Shown here: positions 45,052 to 53,563 of the stretch, in pieces | Layout: every line of letters begins with the position of its first letter | How positions within the stretch are numbered: position 1 is the stretch's first letter | Assembly: GCF_030546755.1 (NCBI RefSeq) | Contig: NZ_JAUOPE010000003.1 | Span: forward strand, 62,001 to 126,000 | Direction: 5' to 3' | DNA: 64,000 nucleotides | From: Colwellia sp. 1_MG-2023 | GTDB lineage: Bacteria; Pseudomonadota; Gammaproteobacteria; Enterobacterales; Alteromonadaceae | The notes under the pieces: model-generated | What the model saw: only the letters and a program-made list of their open reading frames with translations | What the model was told of the DNA's origin: nothing | Databases searched by the model: none | Translations under genes and position numbers: made by a program

Positions 45052-47661
45052 TTAATTTTTCAACGCTTCGCTAATTTGATTAAAAGTATCGATTATATCT
45101 GGATTCTCTGGCGAGTATTGAAGAGCCTTATCAATATACTTTTTAGCTTCTTGTAGTTTACCTTTTTCAAATAATAACCATGCAATATTATTTAAAACAA
45201 TTATGTTTTTCATATCTTTATTTAGAATATACTCGTACTGTTCAATGGCTTTTTCTTTATTTTGTTTGACTAATTCATTTGCAAAATAGACTCTATTTAC
45301 TAAATCATTAGGATATTTCTCTATATGAGCACCCATGTGCTTTATCGCATCTTGACTGTTATTTAATTTGATATAACTATCAAAAATATATCGAATGGTA
45401 GCACTATCGGGTAATTGCTCATAACTGATCAACAGCTCATCAAGCGCATCTTGAAATTGATTGATGGCATATAAAGCTTTACCTTTTATACCTCGAACAA
45501 TTGGACTTGTTTGCTGCTCTGGTGATAGTGAATTGATAAAGGTTAGTGAGCGATTTTTCTTGCTTGTGTAAATATAAACACTAGCTAATGAAAGTCCCAC
45601 TTGTAAATCGTTTGGATATTTTTGATTAAGCGCTTCAAAAGTTTCGACCGCACCATTTAGATCGTTCGATTTTTTATAAGCCGATAGAATTTTTTCCATT
45701 GCAACAATATTTGTCACGTCATTATTTAACATTTCTTTATAAAGCTGTATCGCTTTGGTAAATTGTTTTGACTGCAACAATGCCTCACCAATGATCAAGT
45801 TGACTTCGTCTTTATTGATTTTATTATCAAGTTTAGCGTTTTCTAAAAGTGTAATAGCTTGTTCAGGTTTGCTTGATAATAAATAAAATTGAGCTAGCAC
45901 TAATCGTTGTTGATGATTGCTTTGAAAATCGCTTAACGCTGAAGCAACTATTTTTTCAATATCATCTGGCGTATTTATATTGCTATTAGCTATATAGAAT
46001 CCTTTAAGTGCACTGATGTTAGTCGGGCTTGTCGTAAATGCAGTTTGATAATGTTGCTTTGCTAAATCATATTTTTGATTCTGCAATGCTGTTGCACCAA
46101 AATATATATTAGCGTTTGTATTGTTTTTGTCTTTCGACAGAATCAAGGTGTATATTTCGTCGAGTTTGGAGATACTTACCGGCTCTTTTTGTTTTTCTAT
46201 TTCAGCTAATAATTGATAGTTTTCGACATTATTGGGACTATCTTTAATCCAAGCATCAACATATTTCTCTGCTTTTAAATTATCTTTGAGAGCGATTAAA
46301 GACGAGATTAATAATAATTTATTGTTATTAATTTCTTTAGGGGAAGCTTGGGCATTGATAGCGTTTTGTAAAGCTTGTTCTAAATCATTGATGCCGCTTG
46401 CATCACCAGACTTTAATTTCATTAAACTGATATTACGTAATATTTGTTGATTTTCAATGAGGCTTGTATCAATTGTTTTTAATACACTTTTAGACTTTTC
46501 TTCTTCGCCCAAATTTAAAAGCTCTAAACTTAGGTTTACAAATAACTCTGAATTATCTTCTGAAGTATCTACTTGATCAATAAGGGAGTACATCGCCTCA
46601 CTATTGCCAAGTTTTAATTGTGTTGCTATGTATAGCTTTGTCACTACAGGGTTGTTTTGATAGTTACTTATTAACCCTCTCAATTGACTGTTTGCCTGTT
46701 CAAAATTTTCTAATTGATAATGAATTACGCCGGCAATTAATCTTGCTTGAGGGCTTTTATAATTTTGATTTAGGGTAGTATTGATGTGCTCTAACGCACG
46801 AGAATAGTTCCCTTTATTCATAGCTATGGTTGCTGATAATAAGTTTACATAAGGTTGTTTCGGATATGTTTTTAATAAAGAGGAAATAAATGGTTCAGCG
46901 TCGTCATAATTTTTAGCACGCACATGACTATCTGCTAGTTTGAATACTAACTGATTAAAATTAGGCTTGTTTTGTAATATTGTTTCATAAACGATGGCGG
47001 CTTCTGAAAAACGTTTTTCTGTATAAAGTGAATTAGCAAGTAAATTACACATAATCCACTCTTGTGGGTAAGCGTCACAAACAGTCGATAATTGATTGAT
47101 TTTATCTGTTAGATCGGTTGATTTATCAAATGTACTGGCATATGCCATATTCACTTCTATCAGTTTATTATTATTAGTTTCTTTCGCAAATAGCTTACCT
47201 TGATTTGCGGTATCGAAACTTTTTTGAAAATCTTTTTGATTTAAATAGGCAATAGAAAGTACAGGACTTATTTCCGCTTTGCTTTGCAATGTAAGCTCAG
47301 TTGAGTGCTGTGTCCAAAAGTCAATAATGCCAATAAAATCATCAATGCCATACAGTGAATTCATGTAGTTTGTTGCAAATTCATTTAAATCTACACCCAG
47401 GCTTTGTGCTTTTAAATATTCTTTTTCAGCATCAACAAATAAGCCAACAGAATAGTTACTATGAGCGAGTAACAAACGAGCATTTTTATTTTCAGGTTGC
47501 TCTTTTATAATGTTTTTCATTTGAATAATGACAGTATTGTAATTATTGTTATTAAATTCTGCTTCGGCATTCTTCATCTGTTCTTCTATAGATAATTTTC
47601 CACATCCAATCGTAAATATTATCGGAATCAGTATGCTCAATCTGTAATTAATAAGTCTCAT
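45052..47661 (-). CDS. prsT: PrsT: XrtA/PEP-CTERM system TPR-repeat lipoprotein
   Basis: An 869-residue lipoprotein (lipobox FTIGC, Cys20) made almost entirely of tetratricopeptide repeats: EEQMKNAEAEFNNNNY..., repeated blocks with N-A-x-x-L-L/A and P-x-N spacing, and a final repeat KYIDKALQYSPENPDIID. The length is typical of PrsT (about 900 residues), a marker of XrtA loci. It probably scaffolds EPS or PEP-CTERM handling in the periplasm; its exact role is not known. It heads the prsT-deacetylase-xrtA run, with a terminator-bounded gap of 202 bp to the PEP-CTERM gene upstream. Confidence 0.92.
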   Translation of the reverse strand: MRLINYRLSILIPIIFTIGCGKLSIEEQMKNAEAEFNNNNYNTVIIQMKNIIKEQPENKNARLLLAHSNYSVGLFVDAEKEYLKAQSLGVDLNEFATNYMNSLYGIDDFIGIIDFWTQHSTELTLQSKAEISPVLSIAYLNQKDFQKSFDTANQGKLFAKETNNNKLIEVNMAYASTFDKSTDLTDKINQLSTVCDAYPQEWIMCNLLANSLYTEKRFSEAAIVYETILQNKPNFNQLVFKLADSHVRAKNYDDAEPFISSLLKTYPKQPYVNLLSATIAMNKGNYSRALEHINTTLNQNYKSPQARLIAGVIHYQLENFEQANSQLRGLISNYQNNPVVTKLYIATQLKLGNSEAMYSLIDQVDTSEDNSELFVNLSLELLNLGEEEKSKSVLKTIDTSLIENQQILRNISLMKLKSGDASGINDLEQALQNAINAQASPKEINNNKLLLISSLIALKDNLKAEKYVDAWIKDSPNNVENYQLLAEIEKQKEPVSISKLDEIYTLILSKDKNNTNANIYFGATALQNQKYDLAKQHYQTAFTTSPTNISALKGFYIANSNINTPDDIEKIVASALSDFQSNHQQRLVLAQFYLLSSKPEQAITLLENAKLDNKINKDEVNLIIGEALLQSKQFTKAIQLYKEMLNNDVTNIVAMEKILSAYKKSNDLNGAVETFEALNQKYPNDLQVGLSLASVYIYTSKKNRSLTFINSLSPEQQTSPIVRGIKGKALYAINQFQDALDELLISYEQLPDSATIRYIFDSYIKLNNSQDAIKHMGAHIEKYPNDLVNRVYFANELVKQNKEKAIEQYEYILNKDMKNIIVLNNIAWLLFEKGKLQEAKKYIDKALQYSPENPDIIDTFNQISEALKN

Positions 47662-47740
47662 TGTAATCCTTTAAGAGGTTGGAAGTTTAAGAAGAACGCT
47701 AAAAAGATAATACAGTAAAAGTGTTTAACGACAAATACAA

Positions 47741-47770
47741 AAAAGCCAATTGAATGAACAATTGGCTTTT
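47741..47770. terminator. Bidirectional rho-independent terminator after PEP-CTERM gene
   Basis: A perfect 12-bp inverted repeat (47741-47752 with 47759-47770) with a 6-nt loop, GC centre (AGCCAATTG) and flanking A and T runs. Read on the minus strand it lies about 55 bp after the PEP-CTERM gene stop and ends in a T-run. It separates that gene from prsT, which then needs its own promoter within 47662-47740. Confidence 0.88.
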
Positions 47771-47822
47771 TATATTTAATACACTTATAAAAGTTGTATT
47801 AACATAAGTATCTAGCTTTTAA

Positions 47823-48620
47823 TTAAGCTTGACGCTTTTTTCTTGAAGCAGCTAAGCCTAAAAGACCTAAACCTAAAATCGCAATAGATGCTGGCTCTGG
47901 TACTCTTGCTAAACGTGCAAATGTATAAACGCTAGTATTTTGATCTTCTTCAGTCCAAAAACGGTTTGAAGTAATAACGTCATTACCTGCAACATCAGTT
48001 GCTGCAAAAATAGTTAAGTAGTAATCAAGACCTGCAATTGATACTGGGATATAGAATGGAAAGCTTCCACCGTCTACCGTATAATCAAATCTGTCATCAC
48101 ACTTCGTACCATGATCATGTACAGGTCCACCAGCAATACCATCTTCATCATTATCGCCAGTATTACAATGCTCTAATTCCACTAAATTTCTTGTTTCTTC
48201 GAATTTAATATCAAATAATGTTGGAATTGAAGGTGCTGGCACATCAAATCCTGAATCTAAGAAATCACCGGTCATATTTAACACACCAGTAATTGTTGCG
48301 GCAGCTAAGTATGTGGAAGCACCACCATCAATGGCATTATTATAATGTGTTAATGTTGATAATAAGTAGTTTTGACCTAAAACATCAATGCTTTGCATAG
48401 GCTCATCTACTAATTCTAGGCTACTTACACCGTAACCTATATCCGTTCCCCAAGAAATTGTAGAAGTCGATCCACCATCTACAACTGTAATATTGTCGCC
48501 ACCGGCAGTTTCTGCAGCAGTAAAACCACCAGCACCACCAATTGTCATAAAACCAGCATTAGCAGCTACAGACATTGTTGTTGCTAATAAGCCGATTGAA
48601 AGTTTTTTCATTAAGTTCAT
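47823..48620 (-). CDS. PEP-CTERM sorting-domain protein, THxN-type
   Basis: A 265-residue secreted protein: signal peptide (MKKLSIGLLATTMSVAANA), then a beta-rich body and the C-terminal signal VPEPASIAILGLGLLGLAASRKKRQA-type, i.e. VPEP motif, hydrophobic helix, basic tail. The body has ISWGTDIGYG and LLSTLTHYNNAI; the THYN matches the THxN feature of a known PEP-CTERM family. Two cysteines (about residues 152 and 174) flank GDNDEDG, a DxDxDG-type calcium-loop look-alike, and HDHG. The mature protein is expected on the surface or in the EPS after XrtA processing. The frame opens at GTG 48629; ATG 48620 with AAGGTG 8 nt upstream is preferred. A sigma-54 promoter lies upstream. Confidence 0.93.
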   Translation of the reverse strand: MNLMKKLSIGLLATTMSVAANAGFMTIGGAGGFTAAETAGGDNITVVDGGSTSTISWGTDIGYGVSSLELVDEPMQSIDVLGQNYLLSTLTHYNNAIDGGASTYLAAATITGVLNMTGDFLDSGFDVPAPSIPTLFDIKFEETRNLVELEHCNTGDNDEDGIAGGPVHDHGTKCDDRFDYTVDGGSFPFYIPVSIAGLDYYLTIFAATDVAGNDVITSNRFWTEEDQNTSVYTFARLARVPEPASIAILGLGLLGLAASRKKRQA

Positions 48621-48679
48621 TTTATTCACCTTTACTTTCCTTGATATTAAAATAAGTAATTTATCTCTGCTCGTAATAA

Positions 48680-48696
48680 AGCATCAAGTGTGCCAA
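48680..48696 (-). promoter_or_regulatory. Sigma-54 (-24/-12) promoter of the PEP-CTERM gene
   Basis: On the minus strand the sequence reads TTGGCACACTTGATGCT. TGGCAC and ATGC place GG and GC exactly 10 nt apart, the fixed spacing of sigma-54 promoters (consensus TGGCAC-N5-TTGCW, one mismatch). The start of transcription would be near 48669, giving a leader of about 49 nt before ATG 48620. It fits control by the sigma-54 activator PrsR, whose gene end is at 1-179. Confidence 0.8.
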
Positions 48697-48758
48697 TTAT
48701 TTTTTTCTTTTTATTTTCAGTGCTTTACCTTGTTTGGGTTTAGAGGCGCTACGGAAAG

Positions 48759-48775
48759 TGTAAAAAAATCTGACA
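48759..48775. promoter_or_regulatory. Possible activator site upstream of the sigma-54 promoter
   Basis: TGTAA-N7-TGACA forms an imperfect dyad about 65-80 bp upstream of the -24 element, a usual distance for an enhancer-binding protein. I propose it as a PrsR site. Only one copy is seen near a sigma-54 promoter in the window, so this is an inference from position and partial symmetry. Confidence 0.35.
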
Positions 48776-48809
48776 TTACTTTTTTCTAAACATTTACTAT
48801 TTTTTCAGT

Positions 48810-49664
48810 TTAACTTTCAACGACCTTCTTAGCTATTGTAAACATGATTCTAGGCATTAAGCCTTTATTACCAAAAGGGCGCCAGGTTTTAACGAATTTA
48901 TTTCTATATGCATCGAAGTGCAGTCCATAAGGAGCACAGAGTATCTCGCCTCTATTTAGTAATATTTTTAATGCATAAGTTTCAGCTATACCTGCGCACA
49001 GGTTTACTGCCATTGGTGTTGAAGGCCCTCGCTTTTCTTTAAAATTAACGCGTGTCTCATCTACTAAATATGGTCGTTGTAACATTGCAGGAGATAAACC
49101 AATAAGAAACTGGATTAGTTGTTCGTGTTCTGTTTCTTTGTCTTCAAAGCGAAAATATTCTTCGTAAGACATTTTATTCGGCATAAAACATAATAAAGCA
49201 CAGCCCATACCTAAAGGGGCGGCAGTAATTACAGGAATGTTTTTCTCGTAACATTTTTTAAAAACAGTTTTACGTGCTTCTAGTGCAAAAAAATCAAGTG
49301 CATCCACATATAAGTCGACATTGTCGAGAAATTCATCGACGTTATGAGCAAAAATACCTTCAGGAAACGATTTAATATCGGCTTCAGGGTTAATATCTCT
49401 GGCCATTCTCTCCATTACATCGACTTTTTGCTCACCTAACGTCGAAATAAATGCGCCTGATTGGCGATTAAAGTTATGTACTTCAAAGTCATCAAAGTCG
49501 GAAATATTAAAATTTTCAATCCCTAAACGAGCAAGTGTTAATAAATGTATTCCACCAACACCTCCGGCACCGGCAATAGCAACACGCTTTTTGCGTAAAA
49601 CCTGTTGTTCTTCATTTGTTACCCAGCCAATATTTCGAGAGAATGCCATATCGTAATCAAACAT
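48810..49664 (-). CDS. ThiF/MoeB/HesA-family E1-like adenylyltransferase
   Basis: A 284-residue E1-like enzyme. The ATP loop is GAGGVGGIHLLTLARLG; FDDFEVHNFNRQSG supplies the Asp and Arg-finger positions, GEQKVDVM the conserved Lys, and VDALDFF the later Asp. The paired CxxC zinc motifs of MoeB and ThiF are absent (only CALLC and isolated Cys are seen), so it is not a standard thiamine or molybdopterin enzyme. E1-like proteins adenylate a C-terminal carboxylate; the partner here is unknown, and no ubiquitin-like protein gene is nearby. It shares strand and locality with the FeeM-like acyltransferase at 50045, separated by a terminator and a dehydrogenase remnant. Confidence 0.88.
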   Translation of the reverse strand: MFDYDMAFSRNIGWVTNEEQQVLRKKRVAIAGAGGVGGIHLLTLARLGIENFNISDFDDFEVHNFNRQSGAFISTLGEQKVDVMERMARDINPEADIKSFPEGIFAHNVDEFLDNVDLYVDALDFFALEARKTVFKKCYEKNIPVITAAPLGMGCALLCFMPNKMSYEEYFRFEDKETEHEQLIQFLIGLSPAMLQRPYLVDETRVNFKEKRGPSTPMAVNLCAGIAETYALKILLNRGEILCAPYGLHFDAYRNKFVKTWRPFGNKGLMPRIMFTIAKKVVES

Positions 49665-49745
49665 GAGAAAGAGCCATTTGTTTTTTATTTAGGTATAAGT
49701 GCGTTAAGTATAATGCAATTATTTGAAAATAAAGCTGTAAAAATA

Positions 49746-49776
49746 AAAAAGGTCAATAAATATTATTGACCTTTTT
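49746..49776. terminator. Bidirectional rho-independent terminator
   Basis: A perfect 14-bp stem (49746-49759 with 49763-49776) with a 3-nt loop, core AGGTCAATA, flanked by A and T runs. On the minus strand it lies just after the stop of the dehydrogenase remnant (49791), so it is probably that lost gene's original terminator and now ends transcripts from the acyltransferase gene before the E1-like gene. Confidence 0.87.
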
Positions 49777-49790
49777 GGTATTTGTTCGGG

Positions 49791-49982
49791 TTACTTTAAT
49801 AAGCCACAAGCGTCGAAGAGTTTGTTGCGTGGTTGGATGTTCTTATATTCGTTGTGAGCGGTAATTAACACTTGGTAATCAGCCCATTTATTCATTTCTT
49901 CAAGTGTATTAACTCGAGGACAATCCCATTGTTTAAAATGAGGATCGTGATAGCGAATATCGTTAAGTGATTGATATAAAGC
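49791..49982 (-). pseudogene. 3' remnant of a nucleotide-sugar dehydrogenase gene
   Basis: Minus-strand frame of 63 residues ending at TAA 49791-49793, with an in-frame stop (49983-49985) at its upstream edge and no usable start. The text (LNDIRYHDPHFKQWDCPR, EEMNKWADYQVLITAHNEYK, KLFDACGLLK) looks like the C-terminal domain of UDP-glucose/GDP-mannose-type dehydrogenases (HDP motif, VLITAH, FDACGLL). It differs from the two intact dehydrogenases at 52093 and 56447, so it is a relic of a third gene. The remaining bases to 50044 hold no recognisable coding. Confidence 0.72.
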
Positions 49983-50044
49983 TTAAATACGTTTGATGAT
50001 AGGGGGAGAGGGTGAATTATCGCAATAGTTGGCGTGAGCTACAA

Positions 50045-50878
50045 CTATTCTTTATGCGAATTATTGTTATCGGGTAACTGGGATGTAATGTCTTCTCTAA
50101 TCGACTGATAAAGAGAGATAAATCCTGGGGATAAATTTTCTAAAAAAATGTGCGGATTAATATAATAAGGTGCTCTTTTACCATGGTATTCGATAGCCTC
50201 ACCAATTTGAATGAATTGAATACCAACAAACTTCATGCTTCGTGCTAATCTCGGTTCCATCATGACATATACATGATTAATGCCGGTTTCTATCGCCATT
50301 GTAGCTGCGGCCATATACAGCCCTATCGCAATAAATGGAAAACATCGTAATTCAGTTTCAGAATAAGTACTTTCTGAAATAGCACCAACTGCAGAGCCTT
50401 TAAATTTATCAGAAGCACGACGACGGAAGTCGGCTTTGACTGCTAGTCGTGATATTTCACAAATTTCATTGCGCTTAAAGTTTTTAGGATGGAGCTCTTC
50501 ATTTTGAATCGAGTATTCACAATATTTTTCTAAGGGAAGTAACTCGTTTGGGTTTATTGTTCGAACAACCCTGACACAACTTGTGTATACATTAGAAGGC
50601 TTATGTTTAATCATGGTAAAGATTGATTGATCGTCAAATTCGTCTTTTTCTTTACCTTCTTCTTTTATTTCTTCAAAAGCTAGTTCTTCACAATATACAT
50701 TGTGACGAATTTTAAATACTTGATCTCTTAATGCTTGAGTATTAGCAAATTCGGGCTGTAAAAATTTTGTGAAATGTTCAGCAATACTCTTAGCGTCGTG
50801 ATTAACTTTCATCGACACTAGTTTCTTGGTGACATCGCCAACTACCGGGGTATTCAATAACTTCTTTGTCCAGCCCAT
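50045..50878 (-). CDS. PEP-CTERM/exosortase-associated acyltransferase (FeeM/AHL-synthase-like)
   Basis: A 277-residue GNAT-fold protein of the exosortase-associated acyltransferase group, related to N-acyl amino acid synthases and acyl-homoserine-lactone synthases. Motifs: QVFKIRHNVYCEELAFE (N-terminal core), DEFDDQS, SCVRVVRT, LPLEKYC, CEISRLAVKADFRRR and GINHVYVMMEPRLARSM. It probably moves an acyl chain from acyl-ACP onto an amino group, giving an acylated amino acid or signal; the product is unknown. Upstream is 153 bp of AT-rich sequence; downstream are a dehydrogenase remnant and a terminator. Members recur in exosortase genomes. Confidence 0.88.
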   Translation of the reverse strand: MGWTKKLLNTPVVGDVTKKLVSMKVNHDAKSIAEHFTKFLQPEFANTQALRDQVFKIRHNVYCEELAFEEIKEEGKEKDEFDDQSIFTMIKHKPSNVYTSCVRVVRTINPNELLPLEKYCEYSIQNEELHPKNFKRNEICEISRLAVKADFRRRASDKFKGSAVGAISESTYSETELRCFPFIAIGLYMAAATMAIETGINHVYVMMEPRLARSMKFVGIQFIQIGEAIEYHGKRAPYYINPHIFLENLSPGFISLYQSIREDITSQLPDNNNSHKE

Positions 50879-51031
50879 ATTAATAACTCTTTAATTAATC
50901 ACTTAAGTTTTAATGAATCCATTCTATATTACTATGATTCTAAACAAGAAATATTAATCTAGAATATATTGTGTAGTTAAAGTATAGGCTAGATTATTTT
51001 TTATTTATAATGAAACTTATTTTTTTCTTGG

Positions 51032-52054
51032 CTATTGAACATTTTTCAAATACCAAGGCATAGCTTCTAATATCCCTGCTTGAATACGGTGGCTTGGTGC
51101 GTAGCCTAAATTATTGATCGCTTTTGAAACATCGGCTTGTGAATGACGAACATCTCCGGCACGAAAATCACGGTATTCTGCGTTTTTCTCTACCTCAACA
51201 TTGCTAGCAATTAAGGCTGATTTTATAGAGTTAAATAAATCATTTAATGTCGTTCTATCGCCCACTGCGACATTATACACATGCGATTTTGCATCATCTT
51301 GAGCGGTGGCTGCTAAAATATTCATTTGTACGGTATTTTCGATATAGCAAAAGTCTCGACTCGTTAAACCATCACCATTAATGAATACTTGTTCGCCTTT
51401 AATCATTGATGCTGTCCATTTTGGTATTACTGCTGCGTAAGCACCATCAGGATCTTGGCGACGTCCGAAAACATTAAAATAACGAAGTCCAATACACTTA
51501 AAGCCATAAGTTCTTGAATAAACATCAGCATATAATTCATTAACATATTTTGTTACGGCGTATGGCGATAACGGATTACCAATATTTTCTTCTACTTTTG
51601 GCAATGCAGGATGATCACCATAAGTGGAACTGCTAGCGGCATAAACAAAACTCGAGACATTATTTTGTTTCGCAGCTTCAAGCATGTTTAAAAAGCCTGT
51701 AATATTTGCTGAGTTTGTCGTGATAGGATCTGCAATTGAACGCGGTACTGAACCTAATGCTGCTTGATGTAAAACATAGTCAACACCTTTGCTAGCTTTT
51801 AAGCAAGTATCTACGTCACGAATATCACCTTCTATAAAAGTAAAGCCCTGCCATTGTTCTGCGGTGACTAAGCTTTTTACTTCATCAAGATTCTTTTGAT
51901 AGCCAGTAGCAAAGTTATCTAAACCAACCACGGTTTGATTAAGTTTCAATAACATTTCTAATAGGTTAGAGCCAATAAAACCGGCAACACCTGTTACTAA
52001 CCAAGTTTTAGGGCTATGGATTAACTCTTCTTTTATTTGTACAAATTTTGACAC
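51032..52054 (-). CDS. wbpP: UDP-N-acetylglucosamine (or uronate) 4-epimerase, WbpP/TviC type
   Basis: A 340-residue SDR epimerase. The NAD loop is [15 protein letters not shown]; the catalytic motifs are [10 protein letters not shown] and [13 protein letters not shown] (Tyr-x3-Lys). [42 protein letters not shown] and [12 protein letters not shown] are close to WbpP/TviC. It interconverts UDP-GlcNAc/UDP-GalNAc or the uronic acid forms. It follows the TviB-type dehydrogenase (38 bp), the same pair as in Vi-antigen and Pseudomonas O-antigen loci, so UDP-GalNAcA (and UDP-GalNAc) is the expected product. Confidence 0.92.
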   Translation of the reverse strand: MSKFVQIKEELIHSPKTWLVTGVAGFIGSNLLEMLLKLNQTVVGLDNFATGYQKNLDEVKSLVTAEQWQGFTFIEGDIRDVDTCLKASKGVDYVLHQAALGSVPRSIADPITTNSANITGFLNMLEAAKQNNVSSFVYAASSSTYGDHPALPKVEENIGNPLSPYAVTKYVNELYADVYSRTYGFKCIGLRYFNVFGRRQDPDGAYAAVIPKWTASMIKGEQVFINGDGLTSRDFCYIENTVQMNILAATAQDDAKSHVYNVAVGDRTTLNDLFNSIKSALIASNVEVEKNAEYRDFRAGDVRHSQADVSKAINNLGYAPSHRIQAGILEAMPWYLKNVQ

Positions 52055-52092
52055 GAAATTGTTCCTGTATATTCGTTATTCATTTAGCTGAA

Positions 52093-53370
52093 TTATAAAC
52101 GCATGTCGACATCGTTTTTGTCGAGCACACATTTTAAGTCATATAAAACATGGCTATTTTTACCATAACCTTTGATGGCATCAATGCCTAAGGCTTTAAA
52201 TTGATCGTGAGCAACGGCTAAAATTATTGCATCGTAATGATCGTTTTTCGGCTCATCAATAAGTGAAACGCCATATTCATGCATGGCTTCTTCACTTGCA
52301 CATAATGGGTCAACAATATCGACGTTAATATTATATTCTTTTAATTCATGCACGATATCGATAACTTTGGTATTTCGTAAATCAGGGCAGTTTTCCTTAA
52401 AGGTGAGTCCCATCACTAATACATTTGCTTGATCAACTTGAATGCGTTTTTGCAACATACCTTTAACCAGTTGTGAGACAACATATTGTCCCATACCATC
52501 ATTTAAGCGACGGCCAGCTAAAATCATTTCAGGGTGATACCCAACAGACTGGGCTTTATGCGTTAAATAATACGGGTCAACGCCAATACAGTGACCGCCA
52601 ACTAAACCAGGGCGAAATGGTAAGAAATTCCATTTTGTTCCAGCAGCTTCTAATACTTCAATCGTATCAATGTTAAGGCGATTAAAGATAATAGAAAGCT
52701 CGTTAATCAGTGCAATATTGACATCGCGTTGAGTATTTTCAATAACTTTAGCTGCTTCTGCTACTTTAATGGAAGACGCTTTGTAAGTACCAGCAGTAAT
52801 AATGGAACGATATAGCGCATCTACTTTTTCAGCAATTTCAGGTGTTGAGCCAGAAGTGACTTTTAAAATGGTTGGTAAACGGTGGGTTTTATCACCAGGG
52901 TTAATACGCTCAGGAGAATAACCAACGAAAAAATCTTGGTTAAATTTAAGGCCAGAAACTTGTTCTAAAATAGGGACACATGCTTCTTCTGTTGCGCCTG
53001 GGTAGACCGTTGATTCGTAAATGACGATAGAATCTTTAGTGATGACTTTGCCGAGTAATTCTGACGCTTTTCTTAATGGGGTTAAATCAGGTTGTTTATG
53101 TTCATCAATAGGCGTTGGAACGGTAACAATATAGTAATCACAACCAGTAATATCAGCAGGTTCGCTTGAGCAGCTCAATTGAGTGGCTTCTTTTAATTCA
53201 GCGGCGTCAACTTCTAAAGTTCGATCAAAACCATCATTAAGTTCCGCCACTCTTGATTGGTTTATATCAAAACCAATTGTTTGAAATTTTTTGCCAAACT
53301 CAACCGCTAACGGTAATCCCACATATCCAAGGCCAATCACCGCAACCTTTGCATTTAATAACTGTTCCAT
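52093..53370 (-). CDS. tviB: UDP-N-acetylglucosamine 6-dehydrogenase, TviB/WbpO type
   Basis: A 425-residue nucleotide-sugar dehydrogenase. The NAD loop is [51 protein letters not shown], the catalytic-Cys motif [12 protein letters not shown] and [16 protein letters not shown] all match the TviB/WbpO group rather than Ugd. It oxidises UDP-GlcNAc or UDP-GalNAc to the uronic acid. The long frame opens at TTG 53388; ATG 53370, with GGAATCGGG upstream, is the proper start. It forms a two-gene unit with the epimerase at 51032. Confidence 0.92.
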   Translation of the reverse strand: MEQLLNAKVAVIGLGYVGLPLAVEFGKKFQTIGFDINQSRVAELNDGFDRTLEVDAAELKEATQLSCSSEPADITGCDYYIVTVPTPIDEHKQPDLTPLRKASELLGKVITKDSIVIYESTVYPGATEEACVPILEQVSGLKFNQDFFVGYSPERINPGDKTHRLPTILKVTSGSTPEIAEKVDALYRSIITAGTYKASSIKVAEAAKVIENTQRDVNIALINELSIIFNRLNIDTIEVLEAAGTKWNFLPFRPGLVGGHCIGVDPYYLTHKAQSVGYHPEMILAGRRLNDGMGQYVVSQLVKGMLQKRIQVDQANVLVMGLTFKENCPDLRNTKVIDIVHELKEYNINVDIVDPLCASEEAMHEYGVSLIDEPKNDHYDAIILAVAHDQFKALGIDAIKGYGKNSHVLYDLKCVLDKNDVDMRL

Positions 53371-53563
53371 AACCCGATTCCAAATCAATTTTTAGTTAAA
53401 CTATTATTGTTTCGCTAATTTTTCTTTCGACAATTCAAAATATTAACATTGCTTTCATTGTATCGATAATACAGAAAATTAACTAGATATAACTGTTAAT
53501 AGATTATTAAATTAAAGGTTTGAGGTTTCATGAGAATTAAAACAGAGTAAATTAATGATTTAT

